From NCBI RefSeq assembly GCF_000332095.2, contig NZ_KI913949.1, forward strand, positions 1,148,291-1,212,290: a stretch of DNA of 64,000 nt, written 5' to 3'. Shown here in pieces: positions 25,792-35,107 of the stretch; within the stretch, counting starts at the first letter, position 1; each line of letters begins with the position of its first letter. The notes beneath the pieces were generated by a model. The model was not told the DNA's origin. It saw only the letters and a list, made by a program, of their open reading frames with translations, and ran no database searches. The DNA is from Leptolyngbya sp. PCC 6406 (GTDB taxonomy: Bacteria; Cyanobacteriota; Cyanobacteriia; Phormidesmidales; Phormidesmidaceae). Position numbers and translations under genes: made by a program.

Positions 25792-27270
25792 ATGACACGA
25801 CTGCGCCGATTGGCAATCGCCCTCGGGGGTTTGCTGGCCCTGGGTATGGGTCTGTGGTTGGTGGACTTTATTGTGCGGGTGCAGGCGGCGCTGGCGCTAA
25901 TGTCACCGCTGCTGGCTCAGATTTTTCTGCTGCTGGTGGGGATGGGTGCGATCGCACTTTTCTTCTATGGCAGGCAATTTCTGCGCCCCCGGAAATCTCG
26001 CCCCGTCCCCACCCTGCCCCAGGAAACTGTGGCGGCAACCCATACCGCCTTGGACGCCCTCAGCCAGCAGGTGGCCCAAATCCAAGACCAAGTGGCCCGC
26101 GAAGCTCTGGGACAGCGAGCACAGCAGTTGAGTGAAAATCTAGCCCAGCGCGATATCCGGGTTGTCGTATTCGGCGTCGGCTCCGTGGGCAAAACCGCTC
26201 TGGTGAATCGTCTCCTGGGTCAAGCTGTAGGGGAAGTCGCCGCCCCCCTGGGCAGCACCACCATTGCTGCCACCTATCCCCTACGCCTCCCCGGTGTGGA
26301 CCAAACCCTGTGGCTGACGGATACACCGGGATTACTAGAGGCTAGCGCCGAGGGGCCGGGACGGGAGGCCCAGGTGCGTCAGTTGGCCACGGAGGCGGAC
26401 CTGCTGCTGTTTGTCATTGATGATGATCTGCGCCAGTCGGAATATGCTTTGACGCGATCTCTGCTGGCGATGGGCAAGCGGCTGCTGGTGGTGTTCAACA
26501 AGGCGGATCTCTATCCTGAAGAGGATTTGGCAGAAATTTTGGCACGGGTGCGATCGCGATTCCAGACCGCCCTAGATCCCGAGGATGTGGTGGATATCGC
26601 CGCCGACCCCCAGCCCATCCCCCTGGCCAGCGGGGGTATGACCCAAATGGATCCTGACCTGTGGCCCTTGGAACAGCGCTTGACGGCAGTACTACGGGCG
26701 GAGGGGGCAAGTCTGATGGCGGATACGATTTTGCTGCGATCACAGCGGTTGGGGGCAGAAGCCCGCCAGCTCATCGATCGCCAGCGCCGGGAGGATAGCG
26801 ATCGCATTGTGGATCGCTACCAGTGGATCAGCGCCGGGGTAGTGGCGGCGACGCCCCTGCCCCTAGTGGACCTGCTGGCGACAGCCGCGATCAATGCTCA
26901 GATGGTGGTGGAACTGGGACGGGTTTACCGCTGTGATCTATCGATTGAGGAGGGCAAGACCCTAGCCCTGACCCTAGCCCGCACCCTCACCAGCCTGGGT
27001 ATTGTCAAGGGGGCAATGAATCTGCTGGCGGTGGGGATGCAGGCCAATCTGGCTACCGCGATCGCGAGTCGGGCGGTGCAGGGGGCCAGCGCTGCCTACC
27101 TGACCCGGATTGCGGGCAAGAGCTTCATCACCTACTTTCAGCAAAACCAGGACTGGGGCGATGGGGGCATCGGCGCGGTGGTGGAGCAACAGTTTCAGAT
27201 CAACCGCCGAGAAGCCTTCATCCAAGACTTTGTGAAAACCGCAATTGACCACATGGAGCGAGATCGCTAG
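25792..27270 (+). CDS. Membrane GTPase with DUF697/YcjF-like C-terminus
   Basis: 492 residues from ATG 25792, with GGAGG at 25781-25785 as ribosome site. Two N-terminal hydrophobic segments (about 7-27 and 35-58) anchor it. GTPase domain: P-loop GVGSVGKTALVNR (about 125), LTDTPGLLE as G3 and VVFNKADLY as G4. The C-terminal half (YQWISAGVVAATPLPLVDLL ...) is the DUF697 hydrophobic domain. Such Era-like GTPases are common in cyanobacteria with unknown cellular role. Clean ends. Confidence 0.85.
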   Translation: MTRLRRLAIALGGLLALGMGLWLVDFIVRVQAALALMSPLLAQIFLLLVGMGAIALFFYGRQFLRPRKSRPVPTLPQETVAATHTALDALSQQVAQIQDQVAREALGQRAQQLSENLAQRDIRVVVFGVGSVGKTALVNRLLGQAVGEVAAPLGSTTIAATYPLRLPGVDQTLWLTDTPGLLEASAEGPGREAQVRQLATEADLLLFVIDDDLRQSEYALTRSLLAMGKRLLVVFNKADLYPEEDLAEILARVRSRFQTALDPEDVVDIAADPQPIPLASGGMTQMDPDLWPLEQRLTAVLRAEGASLMADTILLRSQRLGAEARQLIDRQRREDSDRIVDRYQWISAGVVAATPLPLVDLLATAAINAQMVVELGRVYRCDLSIEEGKTLALTLARTLTSLGIVKGAMNLLAVGMQANLATAIASRAVQGASAAYLTRIAGKSFITYFQQNQDWGDGGIGAVVEQQFQINRREAFIQDFVKTAIDHMERDR

Positions 27271-27279
27271 TACTGGGCG

Positions 27280-27362
27280 GCGTAAGTACTCTAACCGTTC
27301 TATCGTGGCACATCTCGGCCCCTCTCCCAGGGGGCGAGGGGACCGGGAAATGTTGGGCTGGT
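27280..27362 (+). repeat. Dispersed repeat family A, copy 2
   Basis: GCGTAAGTACTCTAACCGTT, ATCTCGGCCCCTCTCCCAG and GGGGACCGGGAAATG match 781-869 in order, lacking a few bases in the centre. Starts 9 bp after the GTPase stop. The remaining gap to 27714 includes a short GGGTGAA/TTCACCC-type tract and no gene. Confidence 0.7.
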
Positions 27363-27479
27363 GCATCATCAGGTTTGATTTTCAGGGTTTCGTAGTCTGC
27401 GTAGATTGGGTGAAACGAAGGGTCACCCAACAGCGGTGGGCCATGTTGGGTTCCGCTAGCGCTGCACCCAACCTTGTAT

Positions 27480-27714
27480 GTAAGCGGCCTGCCATCGAGA
27501 GTTATTTTGGAAGCAGACCGTCAGGGGAGAACTCCGAACCCAACCCCAAGCCTTCAAGCTTGTTTCGTAGATTCATTGAGCCTCCCCCCTCCCCCAAGGG
27601 CATCGCCAATCAGCCTGGACAGTATCATGAGCGGCCCGACTGGGCACCTCGAATTTAGCAAGGATAGTGCGATTGTTGAGCCCCTGCCAACCTCTATTCT
27701 CTGGAGCCAGTCCA
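27480..27714 (+). ncRNA. Possible IS110 left-end noncoding region (bridge RNA candidate)
   Basis: 235 bases directly before the IS110-type transposase ATG without a convincing gene. IS110-group elements are known to encode their bridge RNA in the noncoding left end, so this is where one would lie. I see only weak base-pairing (GGGCATCGCC, CAAGCTTG areas) and did not locate the guide loops or element end, so this is a positional suggestion. Confidence 0.25.
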
Positions 27715-28712
27715 ATGAGTACAGCCCCCATCATCTTCCTCGGTATTGATATCAGCAAAGCCACCTTTGACGTAGCTTTACTGAGTGGTGGTAAGCGTAA
27801 TGGCAAATCCTCTAAACACGCCAAGTTTGACAACACCCCCAGCGGCTTTGAGCAGTTGAGCCATTGGCTCCAAGGGAATGCTCTCGGGGCAATTCATGCC
27901 TGTCTGGAGGCGACCAACATCTATGGCCATGACTTAGCTACCTATCTCCATGAGCAGGGCCACCAGGTCAGTATCGTCAACCCAGCCCGCATCAAGGGGT
28001 ATGCCAAAAGTCAACTCAGCCGCACCAAGAACGATGCCGCTGATGCCGCCCTGATTGCCCGCTTTTGTCGAGATATCCAGCCCAGTCTGTGGCATCCCAC
28101 GCCAGCGGCGATCGCCCAGCTCCAGAGCCTCACCCGCCGTCTGAAGGCGCTGGAGCAGATGCTCACCCAAGAGAAAATCGCCTTGAGCTCTGTCGTGACT
28201 CGGAACTGAGAACGGATATTGAGGCCCATATCGAGTTTCTCGAAAAACAGGCTAAGGCTCTCAAGGAGCGCTGCCAGCAGCATATTCAAGGGGAGGAATC
28301 GTTGGCGGAGCCCTGCCGCTTGTTGACCTCCATTACTGGCATTGCTGAACATAGCGCTAGCATTATCCTGGCGGAAATTGGCTCGATTAAGGTCTTTGGC
28401 TCTGCCGCTCAACTGGCGGCTTTTGCTGGGTTGACTCCCCAGGAGCATCAGTCTGGCTCTTCTATCAATGGCAAGGCGCGGTTGTGCAAAATTGGCAATG
28501 CTCATCTGCGCGAAGCTCTTTTTTTCCCAGCGCTGAGTCTGATGCGTCATTGCCCTGAGGTCAGAGCTTTTCGCCAACGGCTCTTGGGCAATGGCAAGCA
28601 CAAGATGGCGGTGGTGGGGGCGGTGATGCACAAGCTCATTCGTGTGATCTATGCGGTCTTGTCCTCTGGACAGGAATTTGACCCCAAAAAGCTAGCGCCT
28701 CAGCAGTCTTGA
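27715..28712 (+). pseudogene. IS110-family transposase, interrupted by a frameshift
   Basis: Frame 1 (27715-28209) encodes the N-terminal DEDD RuvC-like domain: first Asp in GIDISKATFDVAL, Glu in CLEATNIYG, and DxxD in TKNDAADAALIARF. The sequence then moves to the -1 frame at about 28165-28185 (the A-run in GAGAAAATC); the second frame runs to 28712 with LLTSITGIAEHSASIILAEIG, the Ser-containing SGSSINGKARLCK and IGNAHLREALFFP, the Tnp20-type domain. Both halves look complete, so only one base change or a programmed -1 slip separates them. No terminal inverted repeats were recognised, as is usual for IS110. Confidence 0.85.
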
Positions 28713-28759
28713 CCCTAAGGCGCTAACACAGTATCTACAAAATTAGGCTTGACAGACCA

Positions 28760-29551
28760 CTAGTCATCTAGGGGAATGGTCGTGGGACCCGTGGCGGCGG
28801 GTTCATGGGTGCGAACCTGGCGGTAGTCGGCATAGAGGCGATCGCGCCAGTCAAAAAAGGGCTGATAATTGGCGTCATCGGCCAGACCAGGAACCCCTTT
28901 ATCACAAATTCCCTCCGGCAGATCTACATAGCGATAGGCTGGAAACTTCAGGTAGAAGGACATTCCGGCCACGGCGAAATCCGCCAGGGTGGGGTGCTCC
29001 CCCACCAGGTAGGGGCGGTCCTGCAACATCAAGCACAGTGCTTCTAATGCCTGCTTCAGACTGCGAGTAGCGGCCTTGATGACTTCGGGGCCATAGCCCA
29101 CCCCCGTCCCCAAAAAGCTGAGCACATCCCCCGGTACCGCCTCCACCAGGGTTTTGAGCAAATCTGGTGTCGTTGCCGGCAGCACCGCCGTGCGGAAGCG
29201 GGGATGCTGGTTAAAGGCTCCCACCATCACCTTGCGTCCCGCTGCCCCTAGGGATTCATCGGCCCAGTCCTCTAGGGCAAGGCACAGACCCCGCTGTTGG
29301 GGCTCCGAGGGCAGTAGCGGACGATCAGGATATTTGTCATCGAGGTAACGTGCGATCGCAGTTGAATCGGGCACCACCTCCGAGCCATCCTTAAGGACGG
29401 GAACCTGGCGCTGTCCCGATAGATGGAAGACCTCAAGCTGACCTACCCCCGGCGTTACCTCCACGGTGCGGTAGGGCAGTTGCTTGTAGTCCAGGATAAG
29501 ACGGACCTTCTCGCTGTAGGCGGAGGCAGAAAACTGATAGAGCTCTAGCAT
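28760..29551 (-). CDS. Glutathione S-transferase family protein
   Basis: 263 residues. N-terminal thioredoxin fold LELYQFSASAYSEKVRLILD (Ser/Tyr at the catalytic N-terminus rather than Cys), cis-Pro region RQVPVLKDGSEVVPDSTAIARYL (glutathione site), then an all-alpha domain with YLVGEHPTLADFAVAGM. Cytosolic detoxification or thiol-transfer role likely; substrate unknown. Last gene of a minus-strand row (ggpS-glpD-gpsA-DUF4230-GST), though gaps of 58 bp or more make a single operon doubtful. Confidence 0.85.
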   Translation of the reverse strand: MLELYQFSASAYSEKVRLILDYKQLPYRTVEVTPGVGQLEVFHLSGQRQVPVLKDGSEVVPDSTAIARYLDDKYPDRPLLPSEPQQRGLCLALEDWADESLGAAGRKVMVGAFNQHPRFRTAVLPATTPDLLKTLVEAVPGDVLSFLGTGVGYGPEVIKAATRSLKQALEALCLMLQDRPYLVGEHPTLADFAVAGMSFYLKFPAYRYVDLPEGICDKGVPGLADDANYQPFFDWRDRLYADYRQVRTHEPAATGPTTIPLDD

Positions 29552-29609
29552 GGCAATTCTCGGGGTAGCGCTAAGGCCAGGGCTGAGACCAGCTCAGGAC
29601 TGGCCCCGT

Positions 29610-30395
29610 TCACTGTAGCGCGCCTGCTGCTGCCGTTGCACAGCCCGTATTTTCCGGCAGACGGGACTCCACCTCCACGGTGCCAAAGTCAGTGTGGGCC
29701 AAGAGCTGGGCCACCACTAGCTCCGCCCGCGCACTGGCCTCCTGCAAAATTCCCTCCTCGCAGGCCGCCAGCATCACCTTTTGTAGCGCTGCTTCCTGGG
29801 CTTGGCCCTGGAGTTCTGGAGCACGGTCAGGTCCCAGCCCCAGAAAGCCCCGGCTGTAGTCATAGACATCAGAGCGGCTGACATCGATTTTGCTGTCCAA
29901 AATTTTGGGCGGCGGCAAAATCACCCGCAGCGTCTCACCATTGACCCGCACATCGGCGGCGGTGATTTCGCTCAGGTCCACCCCTGCCCGCACCTCACCA
30001 TAGGCCACGTAGATGAGGGTGGTTTTGCCAATTTCATAGTTGGCCACGGTGCGACTGCTGGTGGCGGGTACGACAGCCTCCATAGCAAACACCGCTGTGG
30101 TCAGTTCACTGGCCCCCCGCACCTGCTGGACGACAACGGTGCGCACATCCACCTCTTCTTGAGGTGGCTGGGGGGTCAAGGCCATCTTAATGCCGTTGAC
30201 GAATTGCTCCCCCGAGCGCCACAGGCCAATGCCCACAATAATCCCCAACACCAACATCCCCCCCGACAGGCTACCCGCAAGAGCCTTCAATATTCTGAGG
30301 ATCAGGGGTGTTTTCGGCGGTGGCGGCGGGCTTTGGTAGCCCCACTGACTGTAGGGTGGGGGCGGCGTGTCGTGGCTGGGCGGCTTAACTTGCAT
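29610..30395 (-). CDS. DUF4230 membrane-anchored protein
   Basis: 261 residues. A Pro-rich N-terminus (about 1-28) precedes one transmembrane helix (about 36-56, SLSGGMLVLGIIVGIGLW). The rest is the DUF4230 domain: VRTVVVQQVRGASELTTAVF, TLIYVAYGEVRAGVDLSEI, VILPPPKILDSKIDVSRSD. This family is widespread, exported or periplasmic, and uncharacterised. Start ATG 30395. It lies between gpsA and the GST gene on the same strand. Confidence 0.75.
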   Translation of the reverse strand: MQVKPPSHDTPPPPYSQWGYQSPPPPPKTPLILRILKALAGSLSGGMLVLGIIVGIGLWRSGEQFVNGIKMALTPQPPQEEVDVRTVVVQQVRGASELTTAVFAMEAVVPATSSRTVANYEIGKTTLIYVAYGEVRAGVDLSEITAADVRVNGETLRVILPPPKILDSKIDVSRSDVYDYSRGFLGLGPDRAPELQGQAQEAALQKVMLAACEEGILQEASARAELVVAQLLAHTDFGTVEVESRLPENTGCATAAAGALQ

Positions 30396-30553
30396 GGTGG
30401 AGGTGGCTTCAGCAGAAGACAGTAGAGACCCATTGGCTACGAGGGTACCAATAAAGTTCCCCTAAAGCTCCCCAGGACTGCCACTATTCACCAATTCCTC
30501 CAACTGTCCCTATATGAATTGCCCCTATATGAATAGGGGACGGGCGGCAGCTA

Positions 30554-31540
30554 TCACAAATCGCAGGCTTCTGGCTTTAGGTCTCGTTCCATTAAGGCTT
30601 CTACCGCCTCTTGGGGGGTGATTTTGCCCAGTAGCAGGCGGTGGACTTGGCGGGCAATGGGGACGGGGATACCTTCGCGGTTTGCGATCGCAACCAACAC
30701 CTGGGTTGTGTTCACCCCCTCCGCCGTACTGCCCAGTTCCTCCAGAATTTGGGCCAGGGGCTTACCCTGGGCCAACCCATAGCCCACCCGATAGTTGCGG
30801 CTAAGGACACTGGTGCAGGTGGCCAGCATATCCCCCAGACCCGACAGGCCAAAGAAGGTTTCCGGCTGTCCTCCCAAGTGGGTACCAATGCGGATCACCT
30901 CCGGCAGCGCCCGAGTGATCAGCGCCGACCGGGCATTGGCCCCCAGATTCAGCCCTTCGCAAACGCCAACTGCGATCGCGATCACATTCTTCAGCGTCCC
31001 CCCCAACTCTGCCCCCAGGGGATCGGGACTGCTATACACCCGAAAGGTATCGGAAGAGAACAGATACTGCACCGCCTCAGCCGCCGCCGGATGCAGGCTA
31101 GCCGCCACGGTGGCAGCGGGCTGGCCCTGCTCAATCTCCTTGGACAGGTTTGGCCCCGACAGCACCACCACCGGATTATCAGGAAAGGCGGCTTGAATCA
31201 TTTGGGACGGGGTACGGGTGGTCTCCGGGTCCAGACCCTTGGTGGCCGTCACCAGGATCGTCTCTGGAGGAATATCGATGTCCCGCAACTGCGCCACCAC
31301 CGACGGCACCCCCTTCATCGACACCGCCGACAAAATCACCTGGGCCTGATCCACCGCTTCCCCTAGGGAAATCTCACTGCGACGGGACCACAACCGGACG
31401 GTATGGTTATTTTTCTGAACTAGGGACGCTAGGGCCGATCCCCAGGCTCCCGCCCCGATCACCGTCAACTCAACGGATTCAGTTTGGACAACCTCAGCAT
31501 CTAGAGAAAGGATAGAAGGGGCATTTGGCATCACAGGCAT
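30554..31540 (-). CDS. gpsA: NAD(P)+-dependent glycerol-3-phosphate dehydrogenase
   Basis: 328 residues. Rossmann loop VIGAGAWGSALASLV (about 27-41), SGPNLSKEI, catalytic Lys in GGTLKNVIAIAVG, and FFGLSGLGDMLATC. Reduces dihydroxyacetone phosphate to sn-glycerol 3-phosphate, precursor of phospholipids and of glucosylglycerol. The segment between the first beta-strand and VILSAVSMKGV is shorter than in E. coli GpsA, as I recall for cyanobacterial enzymes. It lies downstream of glpD and ggpS on the same strand, supplying the acceptor used by GgpS. Confidence 0.93.
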   Translation of the reverse strand: MPVMPNAPSILSLDAEVVQTESVELTVIGAGAWGSALASLVQKNNHTVRLWSRRSEISLGEAVDQAQVILSAVSMKGVPSVVAQLRDIDIPPETILVTATKGLDPETTRTPSQMIQAAFPDNPVVVLSGPNLSKEIEQGQPAATVAASLHPAAAEAVQYLFSSDTFRVYSSPDPLGAELGGTLKNVIAIAVGVCEGLNLGANARSALITRALPEVIRIGTHLGGQPETFFGLSGLGDMLATCTSVLSRNYRVGYGLAQGKPLAQILEELGSTAEGVNTTQVLVAIANREGIPVPIARQVHRLLLGKITPQEAVEALMERDLKPEACDL

Positions 31541-31701
31541 GGTAGAAAACTAAAGGGACTACGAAACCGAAGGATTTTGCTCGAACAGAAATTCCCTGCA
31601 TGGGTTGCATAGCCGTGCAACCTTACGAGATTGGGATTTCGTAAGATGGGATTTTCGCTACCAGAAACCGCATCTTGGGGTCATAGCAGCAACTGTCAGC
31701 C

Positions 31702-33411
31702 CTACCCAGATGCAACGACTCCGACTGCCTGGGACGGGACCGCAGGGGTATCGAGAGCATAGTCGGGAATGCAATTGGCTTCCATAAACGCTTGATGTTG
31801 AGCTATTTGAATTTCGGATTGGGCGGTGGTCCAGCCGCAGTGGGTCTGGAGGGCGGCGACGATGCTCGGTAAGGCGTCGTGGCCATAGTTGGCCTGCATG
31901 GCTAGGGTGGTGCGGCGGCGGGTAATGTCCAGTAGCGTGTGGGCCATTTCCGCCTGGATGGCATAGACGGCCTGGGCCTGAATATCGGGCAGACCGGGCA
32001 CAATCGGGGTAGCGAGGTCGGGGGCATCCTCTACCAAGGCCAGCACCTCTAGCGCCCGTGCCCCATACATTTGGAATAGGTGCTCTAGGACTGAGGCGGG
32101 GACTAGGGTGCGGTAGTGGGCGGCAGCCTCCGCCCGCCGGGGATCATCGGGCCAGATGCAGCCCGGTAGAGCGCGATCGCGGGTGGGGCTAGGGGGAGCC
32201 GTCTTTCCCCACTTTTGAAAGGCCCAATTCGTCATCTCTTCCCCGACTTGACGGTGGGTGGTGAGTTTACCGCCGATCAAGGAGACCAGATTTACCACCC
32301 CATCCTTACCGTGGTCGTAGAGAATATGGTCGCGGCTAATGCTGCCGGCCTTTTTGCCCTCACCGACATAGGGCAGGGGGCGAATGCCGGAGTAGGTGAA
32401 ACGCACATCCGCCCGTGTCAGACGGGCCGTGGGGATCACCTGATTGGTTTCCCGCAGGAGGTAATCCACCTCGTCATTGCTGGCCTTGAGGGGATCTAGG
32501 GGGCCGTCATATTTCAGGTCCGTGGTGCCGATCAGGTATTGCCCCAGCCAAGGGGTAATGAAGTAGGGGCGGCCATCGGATTTGGCCTCAATATAGAGAG
32601 CGGCGCTGGGGGCTCCAGGAAAGGGATCCACGATGATGTGGCTACCCTTGGTGCCCCCAATTTTGCGATCGCGACCCAGAACCGCCTCCGCACCCTGACC
32701 TTGCTCCAGCCCCAACACCTGATCCACCCAAGGACCAGAGGTATTCACCACCACAGCGGTCTCCGACAAAGTTACCGTGAAGGACTCATCGGCGATCTGG
32801 TCATGGGCAGTGAGGGCGGTAATGCGATCGCCGACCCGACCCAGCGCCGTCACCGTAGCGTAGTTGAGGACATCCGCCCCCGCTACCTGGGCATCCAGCA
32901 CAATTTCTAAACACAGACGCTCCGCGTAAGCCGCCTGCCCATCGTAATACTGAGCCGCCCCACAGGACTGTTCCGCATCCAGGGAACGGAACAACTGCCG
33001 CAACTTCCGGGCCGACAACATGCGGTGGTTGGGCAAACTCTTGTCATAACTGAGCAGGTCATAGAGAATCATCCCCGCCTGAATTTCCCAATAGCTGCGA
33101 GAACCCTGCTTGTAGATGGGAATTGTCATCTGGATCGGCTTAGCTAAATGGGGGGCCGTACGGAGCAGGATTTCCCGCTCCCGCAGAGATCCCCGCACCA
33201 GATGAAACTCAAAATATTCCAGGTAGCGCAGGCCACCATGAATCAGGCGCGTAGACCAACTGGTGGTGCCGCTGGCAAAGTCCCCCTTCTCAATTAGGAG
33301 GACAGACAAGCCCCGCAGGGCTGCGTCTCGGGCAGTGGCCGCACCATTAATGCCACCACCAATCACAATCAGGTCGTAGTCACGGCGCTGAAGGGCTTGG
33401 AGATCTCGCAT
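31702..33411 (-). CDS. glpD: FAD-dependent glycerol-3-phosphate dehydrogenase
   Basis: 569 residues from ATG 33411 (an upstream in-frame start at 33537 would run through a palindrome and lacks homology). FAD-binding DLIVIGGGINGAATARDAALRG at the N-terminus, DFASGTTSWSTRLIHGGLRYL, GTKGSHIIVD, and RADVRFTYSGIRPL in the substrate region. Oxidises glycerol 3-phosphate to DHAP, passing electrons to quinone at the membrane. With gpsA it forms a G3P/DHAP cycle; next to ggpS it likely handles glycerol released from glucosylglycerol. Confidence 0.92.
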   Translation of the reverse strand: MRDLQALQRRDYDLIVIGGGINGAATARDAALRGLSVLLIEKGDFASGTTSWSTRLIHGGLRYLEYFEFHLVRGSLREREILLRTAPHLAKPIQMTIPIYKQGSRSYWEIQAGMILYDLLSYDKSLPNHRMLSARKLRQLFRSLDAEQSCGAAQYYDGQAAYAERLCLEIVLDAQVAGADVLNYATVTALGRVGDRITALTAHDQIADESFTVTLSETAVVVNTSGPWVDQVLGLEQGQGAEAVLGRDRKIGGTKGSHIIVDPFPGAPSAALYIEAKSDGRPYFITPWLGQYLIGTTDLKYDGPLDPLKASNDEVDYLLRETNQVIPTARLTRADVRFTYSGIRPLPYVGEGKKAGSISRDHILYDHGKDGVVNLVSLIGGKLTTHRQVGEEMTNWAFQKWGKTAPPSPTRDRALPGCIWPDDPRRAEAAAHYRTLVPASVLEHLFQMYGARALEVLALVEDAPDLATPIVPGLPDIQAQAVYAIQAEMAHTLLDITRRRTTLAMQANYGHDALPSIVAALQTHCGWTTAQSEIQIAQHQAFMEANCIPDYALDTPAVPSQAVGVVASG

Positions 33412-33438
33412 GGGTTGAAGAAAAATTGTTGGAGGGCA

Positions 33439-33468
33439 TTGATTGAGGCGGTGCACCGCCTCAATCAA
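33439..33468. promoter_or_regulatory. 30-bp perfect palindrome upstream of glpD
   Basis: TTGATTGAGGCGGTG (33439-33453) and its exact inverse (33454-33468). It lies 28 bp upstream of the glpD ATG and in the ggpS-glpD gap. Without a loop or U-tract it looks more like an operator than a terminator, but as RNA it would form a strong hairpin in the glpD leader. Binding protein unknown. Confidence 0.6.
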
Positions 33469-33607
33469 TTCTGAACAGAAGACCAGGGGATCACGAGTTA
33501 ATAGTGTGCCAAGTGACCAGGGTTTGACTTCGCTCAACCTTCAGTGATCGAGGGCTGAACGAAGGGAAAAAGTCCAATCAGCGGGTACGTTATTTTCCTG
33601 CGAGTCC

Positions 33608-35107
33608 CTAGACTAACGCAGGCTCTAGGGCGAGTCCTGTAGCATTGGCCTCTCGGAACATGTGATTGGCCCATTCCTGCACGTCGTAGCGGCGTACCGC
33701 TTCGTAGAGTTTGGTCATCCGTTCCCGCTGCTCCTCGGGGCTCATGTCTAGAGCCTTGTCAATGCATTCGTCCATGTGCTTATCGGAATAGGGATTGGTG
33801 AGCACCGCCTGAGGCAGTTCCACCGCTGATCCGGTAAACTCCGACAGCACCAGTACTCCGTCCTGTCCCTGGTGGGCGGAAATATATTCCTTCGCCACCA
33901 GGTTCAGTCCATCCCGCAGGGGCGGAATCCAGGCAATATCCGCCGTGCGATAAAAGGCCATCAGATCCACAAAGGGAATCGGCTCTGTAAAGAGGAGAAT
34001 TGGGGTCCAGTTGAGCTTGGCGTAGCGACCATTGATCTTGCCCGCCAACTGTTCAATCTGGCTTTGGGCATTTTTGTACACCCGCATCCCCTCAGCCGCC
34101 TTCACCGCCGTCATCACTAGATTCACCTTGCCCTTCATCTCAGGGCGACGCTCTAGCAGCCGCTCGAAGCACAGCAGCATTTCCTTCGCGCCCTTGACAT
34201 AATCCACCCGCCCCGCCGAGACAATCAGCTTGTTGTTGCCAACGTCCTTACGAATGTCCTCCACCCGTGCTTGCACCTTGGGGGAGTTAACCGTATCGGC
34301 GATGTACTGGGGGTTAGTGCCCACGGGGAAGGCGTCCAGATGCACAGTGCGCCCCTGATAGCGCAGTTGGGTGGTCATTTCTGGCTCCGCTAGGGCTTGA
34401 CCATAGGGCACAAAGGCGGAGCGGACGGGACCGCGTTCTACCAGTTCCACAGGCCGTAAACTCCGGGCCACAGAGACAAAGTTTTCCACGTAGCGGGGAA
34501 TGTGGAAGCCGCAAAGGTCGCAGCACAGCAGGCTATCCACAATGGCCTGCCGCCAGTGAAGAATGTTGAACACATCGGCGGCGGGGAAAGGGGTGTGATG
34601 GAAGAAGGCAATTTTGACATTCGGCATTTTTTGCCGGATGTAATACGGAGTTAGCCACAGATTGTAGTCATGGATCCAGATCAGGGCATCCGCCGCCGCA
34701 TCTTCGCAAGCAGCATCGGCAAAGAGGCGGTTGATCTGCTGAAAATTTTCCCAATCGGAGCTTTCGTAGGTGAAATGCTCAGGAAAGGAGTGCAAAATCG
34801 GCCAGAAAGCTTCCTTGGCGGTGATGTGGTAGAACTCCCGAACCTGTTGGGCTGAAAGGGGAATCCGGCGGACCACACAGCTTTCGTTGCCACCTTCCAT
34901 GGTCACCCGCTCTTCAAAGTCGTTTTGCTGCTTTTGGGGCACCTGCTTCCAAGCGATCCAGGTGCTACTTTTGGCATTGGCAAAGAAGGTTTTGAGGGTG
35001 GGCACAATGCCATTGGGGCTTTTCTTATCGCGATAGACGATCTTGCCGTCAACCTTAACCTCGTCGTAGGGTTCACGATGGTAAAGGATGACTAGGGAAG
35101 ATTTCAT
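33608..35107 (-). CDS. ggpS: Glucosylglycerol-phosphate synthase
   Basis: 499 residues from ATG 35107, with AGGAGA 9 nt upstream. GT20-type fold like trehalose-phosphate synthase, but the N-terminus SSLVILYHREPYDEVKVDGK and SPNGIVPTLKTFF match cyanobacterial GgpS rather than OtsA. Makes 2-O-(alpha-D-glucosyl)-glycerol 3-phosphate from ADP-glucose and glycerol 3-phosphate, the first step to the salt-stress solute glucosylglycerol. Visible: ALIWIHDYNLWLTP, IAFFHHTPFPAADVFN, GRVDYVKG, and RDGLNLVAKEYI in the donor site. The phosphatase GgpP and transporter Ggt are not in the window. Divergent from the hydrolase gene gghA. Confidence 0.92.
   Translation of the reverse strand: MKSSLVILYHREPYDEVKVDGKIVYRDKKSPNGIVPTLKTFFANAKSSTWIAWKQVPQKQQNDFEERVTMEGGNESCVVRRIPLSAQQVREFYHITAKEAFWPILHSFPEHFTYESSDWENFQQINRLFADAACEDAAADALIWIHDYNLWLTPYYIRQKMPNVKIAFFHHTPFPAADVFNILHWRQAIVDSLLCCDLCGFHIPRYVENFVSVARSLRPVELVERGPVRSAFVPYGQALAEPEMTTQLRYQGRTVHLDAFPVGTNPQYIADTVNSPKVQARVEDIRKDVGNNKLIVSAGRVDYVKGAKEMLLCFERLLERRPEMKGKVNLVMTAVKAAEGMRVYKNAQSQIEQLAGKINGRYAKLNWTPILLFTEPIPFVDLMAFYRTADIAWIPPLRDGLNLVAKEYISAHQGQDGVLVLSEFTGSAVELPQAVLTNPYSDKHMDECIDKALDMSPEEQRERMTKLYEAVRRYDVQEWANHMFREANATGLALEPALV

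Noticed and set aside
31150-31515. Plus-strand frame antisense to gpsA
   Set aside because: Proline-rich low-complexity translation opposite a well-conserved gene.
33412-33537. Upstream start for glpD giving 42 extra residues
   Set aside because: The extension runs through the 30-bp palindrome and lacks homology; MRDLQALQRRDYDLIVIGGG at 33411 is the natural start.
33608-35107. Trehalose-phosphate synthase OtsA
   Set aside because: Same fold, but the N-terminal SSLVILYHREPYDE region and the neighbouring gghA-like, glpD and gpsA genes fit GgpS.
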